A stretch of DNA of 6,932 nt from Rhodospirillaceae bacterium. Lineage in GTDB: Bacteria > Pseudomonadota > Alphaproteobacteria > Rhodospirillales > Magnetovibrionaceae. Below are positions 1 to 4,331 of the stretch, one piece after another (positions within the stretch are counted from its first letter, which is position 1; each line of letters opens with the position of its first letter). Made by a program: the position numbers and the translations under genes. The notes under the pieces are model-generated. The model searched no databases, had not been told where the DNA came from, and saw only the letters and a list, made by a program, of their open reading frames with translations. The stretch covers positions 22,723-29,654 of the forward strand of contig NVSZ01000029.1 in the NCBI GenBank assembly GCA_002732845.1. The letters run 5' to 3'.

Positions 1-6
1 GGTCAT
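1..6 (-). CDS. possible start of next minus-strand gene, overlapping the ppx stop (partial)
   Basis: On the minus strand the TGA stop of the phosphatase gene (bases 5-3) overlaps an ATG (bases 6-4) in an ATGA arrangement, followed by ACC (Thr) before the window ends. ATGA overlaps commonly mark translationally coupled genes. Only two codons are visible, so nothing in the sequence identifies the product. From known alphaproteobacterial gene order, a short Ppx/GppA gene is often followed by the 23S rRNA 2'-O-methyltransferase gene rlmE (rrmJ/ftsJ). That identity is inference only. No strong Shine-Dalgarno sequence lies just upstream inside ppx. Confidence 0.3.
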
Positions 7-1043
7 GAGCGGCAGCCCGATCCTTCATGGGGTGAACGTTGAATATGAATGCCGTCTAAGGCCATTAAAGAGAGCAGCAGGCCTTCGCGAATGCCGCGAT
101 CGGCAACCACCAGTGATCCCACCGGCCAACGCCGACACACCGCATCCAAAACCGCACAGCCGGCCATAATTAGGTCGCTGCGTTTGGGGCCGACACAGGG
201 GTTGTTGCGGCGTTCATCGCCCGTTAGAGACCCCAAATGATCAACCACGGACGTGATGTGTTCAAAACGAAGGTCCAGCCCGTCAATACGTGAACGATCA
301 TACCGTTCCAGTCCCAAATGCAAGGCCCCCAGCGTGGTCACGGTGCCGGACGTCCCCAACATTTGCACACGACCGTTCTTGACCGCTTGGCTGATGGCAT
401 GTTTTTGATCGAACTGGACAAGCCCTTTGTCTATTAAAGCGACGATTTGTTCGTAAGATTCGCCATGATTGGTGAGACCGGAAAAGTCTTCGGTCAAGGT
501 CACCACGCCATGGGGCAGGGAAATTACGTCTAAGGCTTTGGGGTCTAACGGATTGGATGTATCGATCCACAGAACTTCTGTGCTGCCGCCGCCGATGTCA
601 AACACCAAGGCGTGCTCGGTGTTTTTGTTCAACAGCGGTGAACATCCCGATAAGGTCAGGCTGGCTTCTTCCTGGGCGGTGATGGTTTCCAGATCCAGAT
701 CGGTTTCGGCCTTCACTCTGGCCAGAAATTCAGGGCCGTTTTCGGCGCGGCGGCAAGCCTCGGTCGCGATGGCGCGTACGCGTTTGGCCTTAATCGATTT
801 AATCTTGGCATTACAGACCTTTAAGGCGTTGATCGTGCGTTTGATCGCGTCTTCGCTCAAATGACCATTGGCGGCTACACCTTCGCCCAAACGCACGATT
901 CGCGAAAAGCTATCGACCACACGAAAGCCATCTCCATAGGGACGTGCCACCAACATACGACAGTTGTTGGTGCCAAGATCAATGGCGGCATAGGCGTGCG
1001 GGGGGGGCGTTGGGTGTGGTGATGATTTGTCAGTCTGATCCAT
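3..1043 (-). CDS. ppx: Ppx/GppA family phosphatase (exopolyphosphatase-like, short form)
   Basis: This 346-residue protein belongs to the ASKHA-fold Ppx/GppA family, which hydrolyses terminal phosphate from inorganic polyphosphate and/or the 5'-phosphate of pppGpp; it acts in the cytoplasm. Visible motifs are the first phosphate loop IDLGTNNCRMLVA (residues 21-33), the QEEA catalytic glutamate region (E125/E126), the second phosphate loop DIGGGSTEV (149-157), GTSGTVTTL (230-238) and the C-terminal ADRGIREGLL (314-323). It stops after the two ASKHA lobes and lacks the C-terminal HD-like domains of the roughly 500-residue E. coli PPX and GppA, as is usual for short alphaproteobacterial forms. 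The ATG at 1043-1041 has an AGGGA ribosome site (1054-1050) six bases upstream. The first 16 residues are Pro/His-rich and precede the fold; their codons include a C8 run. Sequence alone cannot separate PPX from GppA activity. The gene is divergent from rsmJ. Confidence 0.9.
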   Translation of the reverse strand: MDQTDKSSPHPTPPPHAYAAIDLGTNNCRMLVARPYGDGFRVVDSFSRIVRLGEGVAANGHLSEDAIKRTINALKVCNAKIKSIKAKRVRAIATEACRRAENGPEFLARVKAETDLDLETITAQEEASLTLSGCSPLLNKNTEHALVFDIGGGSTEVLWIDTSNPLDPKALDVISLPHGVVTLTEDFSGLTNHGESYEQIVALIDKGLVQFDQKHAISQAVKNGRVQMLGTSGTVTTLGALHLGLERYDRSRIDGLDLRFEHITSVVDHLGSLTGDERRNNPCVGPKRSDLIMAGCAVLDAVCRRWPVGSLVVADRGIREGLLLSLMALDGIHIQRSPHEGSGCRS

Positions 1044-1176
1044 TATGTTTCCCTGTTACGATCAAGGTCTCGCTTAAAGCCACCATAGCGTACACAGTTA
1101 AATAAAGGAATGGTTTTGAAAAATCTTTGTGAGGTCTTAAAGTAGGCCCTTGATCCTTAACAAGAGACCTTAGAAA
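1044..1176. promoter_or_regulatory. divergent intergenic region between ppx and rsmJ with repeated AGGTCT words
   Basis: These 133 bp must carry signals for both divergent genes. AGGTCT occurs on the plus strand at 1065-1070 and 1132-1137 and on the minus strand at 1165-1170. Two overlapping 8-bp inverted repeats are present: GATCAAGG (1060-1067) with CCTTGATC (1148-1155), and AAGGTCTC (1064-1071) with GAGACCTT (1164-1171). They are too far apart for a tight hairpin but could be paired protein-binding sites or a long weak stem. Function is inferred; the repeats themselves are read directly. Confidence 0.4.
1116..1143 (+). promoter_or_regulatory. weak sigma-70-type promoter candidate for rsmJ
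   Basis: TTGAAA (1116-1121) is five of six to the -35 consensus. It is followed after 16 bases by TAAAGT (1138-1143), four of six to the -10 consensus. A transcript would start near 1150, about 25 bases before the rsmJ start. The match is modest and alphaproteobacterial promoters vary, so this is only a candidate. Confidence 0.3.
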
Positions 1177-1782
1177 TTGAGCCCTCAAAAAAATCAACTG
1201 ATCTGTGACTTTACGGGCGGGGCCGTGCTTCACCGTTTTCGCTTTGGCGGAGGACGGGGACAGGCTTTGCCGAAAGCCGTGGGGCTAAAAAACGGTAAAA
1301 CACCGTCCGTTGTGGACGCCACGGCGGGGCTGGGCAGAGATGCATTTTTGTTGGCATCCTTAGGCTCACAGGTGACGCTGATTGAACGATCACCGCAAAT
1401 GTATGAAATTTTAAAAGACGGTTTGGATCGTGCTTTAGAAGCGGGTGGGGATGTTGCTGAAGTTGTTGAGCGTATGACGTTATTATCAGGTGATGCCAAA
1501 GACTTACTGCCTAAACTTAATCCAGAGGTTGTGCTGGTAGACCCAATGCATCCTCCGCGCAAAAAGTCGGCGTTGGTCAAAAACGAAATGCGTTTAATTC
1601 GAAAAATTGTGGGCGAAGATTTAGACGTTTTAGAGCTGATGCAGGTGGCCTTAAAAACCGCCCAGAACCGCGTGGTTCTCAAATGGCCAATGCGGGCTGA
1701 TTCGTTGGCAGGCCTGCAAGCGTGTTCGCACCAAATCACCGGAAAATCGACACGTTATGATGTTTTCATGAAATTAGATTAA
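1177..1782 (+). CDS. rsmJ: RsmJ-type 16S rRNA (guanine-N2) methyltransferase, short form
   Basis: The protein (201 residues) matches the RsmJ/YhiQ family, SAM-dependent enzymes that in E. coli methylate 16S rRNA G1516 at N2. Motifs in order are the family block DFTGGAVLHRFRFGGGRGQ (11-29), the SAM-binding loop VVDATAGLGRDAF (45-57), an acidic residue ending strand 2 (E70), the signature starting DPMHPPRKKSALVK (122 onward, through EMR at 137-139), VVLKWP (166-171) and the C-terminal RYDVF (193-197). The start is TTG, forced by an in-frame TAG only three bases further upstream (1171-1173), with AAGAGA (1162-1167) as a possible ribosome site. E. coli RsmJ is about 250 residues and has roughly 45-50 more residues before the FTGGA block; that N-terminal part is absent here. 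The catalytic core looks complete. It lies 65 bp before the DUF4870 gene on the same strand. Confidence 0.85.
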   Translation: MSPQKNQLICDFTGGAVLHRFRFGGGRGQALPKAVGLKNGKTPSVVDATAGLGRDAFLLASLGSQVTLIERSPQMYEILKDGLDRALEAGGDVAEVVERMTLLSGDAKDLLPKLNPEVVLVDPMHPPRKKSALVKNEMRLIRKIVGEDLDVLELMQVALKTAQNRVVLKWPMRADSLAGLQACSHQITGKSTRYDVFMKLD

Positions 1783-1847
1783 GGGACTAGCAGTTGTTGA
1801 ATATACGCTTATATCTGAACCATCGTTAACAACATATTGGCAAATAA

Positions 1848-2288
1848 ATGACTGACGCTAAGTCTCTTCCTGAGCCTGAAATCATCCCTCCCGGTGAAAA
1901 CCCTAAACGCTCTAGCGATACCTTTGATACGCTGGCCGAAGACCTTAAATTCATGTTAAAAAATCCTCTGTCTATGCCGCGCACGACCTATGCTTTATAT
2001 GCGATTGCCGCCGTTACCGGTGTGCCGATGCTGATTGGTCTGGTGCTGGCCTATGTTGTCCGCAGCGATGCTCCGGCTTGGTTACAAACCCATTACAATT
2101 TCATGATCCGTACGTTTTGGTATGGATTGGCGCTGATCGCTATTGGCCTTTTGACCTTTATCATTGGTGTTGGTATGTTCTTATTATGGATTTTGCCCTT
2201 GTGGTATGTGGTGCGAATTGTGCGCGGGTGGATGTTGTTGGAAAATCAAAAACCGATCCCTAATCCAGAAAGCTGGCTGTTCAGTTAA
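1848..2288 (+). CDS. DUF4870-type small integral membrane protein
   Basis: This 146-residue protein has an N-terminal cytoplasmic-looking, proline- and charge-rich segment (1-45). A hydrophobic helix follows (about 47-71), then an amphipathic block WLQTHYNFMIRTFWYG (78-93), then a long hydrophobic stretch (about 91-124) that can form two closely spaced helices, ending in VVRIVRGWMLLENQKPIP (121-138). The W-L-x-x-H-x-x-x-x-I-R-T-F-W pattern followed by a hydrophobic helix and R-x-x-R-G-W is what I recognise as the DUF4870 (Tic20-like) family. Its biochemical function is not established. The ATG at 1848 is directly preceded by an in-frame TAA (1845-1847), so it is the first possible ATG. No Shine-Dalgarno sequence is apparent in front of it. 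It sits between rsmJ (65 bp) and the permease gene (51 bp), so co-transcription is plausible. Confidence 0.75.
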   Translation: MTDAKSLPEPEIIPPGENPKRSSDTFDTLAEDLKFMLKNPLSMPRTTYALYAIAAVTGVPMLIGLVLAYVVRSDAPAWLQTHYNFMIRTFWYGLALIAIGLLTFIIGVGMFLLWILPLWYVVRIVRGWMLLENQKPIPNPESWLFS

Positions 2289-2327
2289 TTCAAATTATGC
2301 TGTAGAATACTCAGGTAGCACAAATTT

Positions 2328-2334
2328 AAAGGGG
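2328..2334 (+). promoter_or_regulatory. ribosome binding site of the SLC13 permease gene
   Basis: AAAGGGG lies five bases before the ATG at 2340 and supports this start. It is much stronger than the region in front of the preceding DUF4870 gene. GAATAC (2305-2310) and GTATTC (2334-2339) flank it as a 6-bp inverted repeat; whether that affects translation is unknown. Confidence 0.6.
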
Positions 2335-2339
2335 TATTC

Positions 2340-4220
2340 ATGACGGAAACGACAACCATTGCTGCTGATTATCAAATGTGGGTGTCGTTCGCGATCATCG
2401 TTGGCGCCTTTAGCCTGTACGCGGTGGACAAGGTCTCTATCGAGGTAACATCCCTTGGCGTGCTGTGCGCGCTGATGATGTTTTTTCATTTTTTCCCGGT
2501 TGTGGGTGCGGATGGCGTTAACACCTTATCCGCCGAAACCTTGCTGTCTGGTTTTGCCAATCCGGCGTTGATCACCGTATTGGCGTTGTTGGTGATTGGC
2601 CAAGGCATGGTACGCACCGGGGTTTTAGATACTGCGGCGCGCTTTATTTTGAGCAGCTGCGGGCCCCGCTCTTGGATTTCCATCATGGCTGTTCTGGTCA
2701 CCGTCATGGTGGTCAGTGGGTTTTTGAACAATATCCCCGTGGTGGTGATTTTCATTCCGATTATGCAGGCGTTGGCCGAACGCTTCGATTTGCCGCCTTC
2801 TAAGTTAATGATGCCGTTAAGTTTTGCCGCTATTTTGGGCGGTATGACGACCTTGATTGGGTCTGGGTCAAACTTGTTGGTGAATTCGGCGTTGATCGGC
2901 ATGAATGTTAAACCGTTCAGCTTTTTTGATTTCACCATTCCGGGGCTGGTTCTGGCGGCTACAGGATTGTTGTTCTTGTTAATTTTTGCCCCCATCATTT
3001 TGCCCAAACGCGAAGGCATGGCGGCCACTTTGGCGGGCAAGAACCCAGACGGAAAACAGTACATCGCCCAAGTTACGGTCGGCGAAGGCTCGCATTTGTT
3101 GGGCAAAAAAGCCGTGGGGGGTATTTTCCCGGCCTTGGGTCAAATGACCTTGCGCATGGTGCAGCGGGGCGAAGAAGCCCTGTTGCCCCCGTTTGAAGAC
3201 TTTGAGGCCCGCATCGGGGACGTTTTTGTGGTGGCCGCCACCCGCAAAGAAATCACCAACGAGCTATCGCGCGACGCCGAAGGTTTATACCCCGGTATGG
3301 ATGACGAGCCCAAAATCAGGGACGCTGAAAATGAGGACGAAGATCAAATGCCGTGGCATGGCGGGGAACGGGTGTTGGCCGAGGCCATGATACCGCCCGC
3401 ATCAAGGATGATCGGGCAAACCCTGACCTTTGCAGGCTTTCGGTTTAAAACCCGGTGCATTGTTTTGGGCGTACAGCGACGATCACGCATGATGCGGGCT
3501 CAACTAACCGAAATTCGCTTGCAAGCCGGCGATGTGCTGTTGGTGCAGGGGGCTCCCGAAGACGTTCAAGCCTTACGCGGTAACCAAGATGTCTTGTTGA
3601 TTGAATGGTCGGCGGCGGAACTGCCAGCCCATCATCATGCCAAGCCTGCAGCTTTGGTGTTGTTGAGCGTTGTGCTGGCGTCTGCGACCGGATTTTTGCC
3701 GATTGTCATTGCGGGCTTAACCGGAGCGGCGGCCATGGTGGCTTGGCAAGTTTTGAACATCCGCCAAGCCTTTCGCGCCGTCGATACCAAGGTGCTGACA
3801 ATGATTCCGGCGGCTTTGGCCATGGGGACCGCCATGCATGCAACAGGGGGGGCTCACTTTATCGCCAGCAATGTCATGGGCGTGTTTGAAGGGGCGAGCA
3901 CTTGGATGGTTTTATCGATGTTTTTTATCACGCTGGTGGTGCTGACAAATATCATCAGTTCGCAAGCTTTGGCCGTGCTGTTTACGCCCATCGCCGTTGA
4001 TTTGGCGATCAGCCTGAATGCGCCTATCGAAGCCTTTGCGGTGGCCGTTGTTTTTGCCGCAAACTGTTCATTTGCTTCACCTATTGGCTATCAGACCAAT
4101 TTGTTGGTGATGGCGCCGGGGCATTATAAGTTTGCCGATTTTGCGCGCGCAGGTGTCCCGTTGATTCTGATCATTTGGGCGGTCTTTAGCCTCTTTGTGC
4201 CGTGGTATTATGGAATTTAA
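2340..4220 (+). CDS. SLC13/DASS-family permease with two central RCK_C (TrkA-C) domains
   Basis: This 626-residue inner-membrane transporter has two hydrophobic halves (about 13-222 and 434-622) around a soluble middle. The first half contains NNIPVVVIFIP (130-140) and the re-entrant-loop signature LIGSGSNLLVNS (172-183). The second contains TNIISSQALAVLF (536-548) and SPIGYQTNLLVM (580-591), the matching signature of the inverted repeat. The middle has two RCK_C-like modules: about 237-310 (QVTVGEGSHLLGK, ending GDVFVVAATRKE) and about 345-423 (AEAMIPPASRMIGQTL, ending GDVLLVQGAPED). A strongly acidic linker joins them (321-335). This layout is typical of bacterial SLC13 permeases annotated as sodium/sulfate or anion symporters with TrkA-C domains. 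Relatives carry sulfate, dicarboxylates or other anions, and the substrate cannot be read from the sequence. RCK_C domains usually bind small ligands or ions and may gate transport. The gene follows the DUF4870 gene by 51 bp and may share its transcript. Confidence 0.88.
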   Translation: MTETTTIAADYQMWVSFAIIVGAFSLYAVDKVSIEVTSLGVLCALMMFFHFFPVVGADGVNTLSAETLLSGFANPALITVLALLVIGQGMVRTGVLDTAARFILSSCGPRSWISIMAVLVTVMVVSGFLNNIPVVVIFIPIMQALAERFDLPPSKLMMPLSFAAILGGMTTLIGSGSNLLVNSALIGMNVKPFSFFDFTIPGLVLAATGLLFLLIFAPIILPKREGMAATLAGKNPDGKQYIAQVTVGEGSHLLGKKAVGGIFPALGQMTLRMVQRGEEALLPPFEDFEARIGDVFVVAATRKEITNELSRDAEGLYPGMDDEPKIRDAENEDEDQMPWHGGERVLAEAMIPPASRMIGQTLTFAGFRFKTRCIVLGVQRRSRMMRAQLTEIRLQAGDVLLVQGAPEDVQALRGNQDVLLIEWSAAELPAHHHAKPAALVLLSVVLASATGFLPIVIAGLTGAAAMVAWQVLNIRQAFRAVDTKVLTMIPAALAMGTAMHATGGAHFIASNVMGVFEGASTWMVLSMFFITLVVLTNIISSQALAVLFTPIAVDLAISLNAPIEAFAVAVVFAANCSFASPIGYQTNLLVMAPGHYKFADFARAGVPLILIIWAVFSLFVPWYYGI

Positions 4221-4224
4221 AGTC

Positions 4225-4247
4225 TGCATACATGGATGTGTCATGCA
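4225..4247 (+). terminator. imperfect hairpin just after the permease gene (possible terminator)
   Basis: TGCAT (4225-4229) pairs with ATGCA (4243-4247). The stem can continue with ACAT (4230-4233) against GTGT (4238-4241), with one bulged base and a GGAT loop. It begins five bases after the permease stop codon. No T-run follows, so a classical rho-independent terminator is not supported; it could instead protect the 3' end or be chance. Confidence 0.25.
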
Positions 4248-4264
4248 TTGCCTGATCCAGCATA

Positions 4265-4294
4265 TTGATATACAAATAATCTAACAATTATAGA
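4265..4294 (+). promoter_or_regulatory. sigma-70-type promoter candidate for the PAS-GGDEF-EAL gene
   Basis: TTGATA (4265-4270), five of six to the -35 consensus, is followed after 18 bases by TATAGA (4289-4294), four of six to the -10 consensus, within an AT-rich stretch. Transcription would start close to 4301, inside the inverted repeat that follows and about 30 bases before the start codon. This suggests the c-di-GMP gene is transcribed separately from the permease. Confidence 0.45.
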
Positions 4295-4314
4295 ACCGGA
4301 CAAAAATGTTCGGT
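4295..4314 (+). promoter_or_regulatory. 20-bp inverted repeat at the predicted transcription start (operator or 5' hairpin)
   Basis: ACCGGAC (4295-4301) and GTTCGGT (4308-4314) pair over seven positions (six Watson-Crick, one G-T) around an AAAAAT loop. It lies directly downstream of the -10 candidate and seven bases before the AGTGAG ribosome site. No T-run follows, so it is a poor terminator for the permease gene. The position fits a repressor operator or a 5'-UTR stem-loop. No known regulator consensus was recognised. Confidence 0.4.
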
Positions 4315-4331
4315 CATTAAAGTGAGACCAC

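Noticed and set aside
49..864. Forward-strand open frames (49-240, 469-864) opposite ppx
   Set aside because: They lie antisense to a well-conserved phosphatase whose motifs are intact; their translations are low-complexity and match no family I recognise.
1110..1145. Eleven-codon frame with an ATG after AAAGGA upstream of rsmJ, as a leader peptide
   Set aside because: The ribosome-site-like bases abut the ATG with almost no spacing, and there is no attenuator-like structure or codon bias for a regulated amino acid.
1230..1739. 169-codon minus-strand open frame opposite rsmJ
   Set aside because: Antisense shadow of the RsmJ frame; the serine-rich translation lacks any domain motif.
1794..1832. 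GTTGTT / AACAAC inverted repeat and ATATA-CGCT-TATAT hairpin between rsmJ and the DUF4870 gene
   Set aside because: The stems are short and AT-rich or widely spaced, with no T-run, so neither a terminator nor an operator is supported.
2305..2339. GAATAC / GTATTC inverted repeat around the permease ribosome site as a translational switch
   Set aside because: Six base pairs around a 23-base loop is weak and frequent by chance; no further pairing strengthens it.
2486..3106. 206-codon minus-strand open frame opposite the permease
   Set aside because: Antisense shadow of transmembrane codons, giving a Lys/Asn/Pro-rich translation without recognisable motifs.
4265..4287. FNR/FixK box near TTGATATACAA
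   Set aside because: Only the TTGAT half matches; the second half-site at the required four-base spacing is AAATA, not ATCAA.
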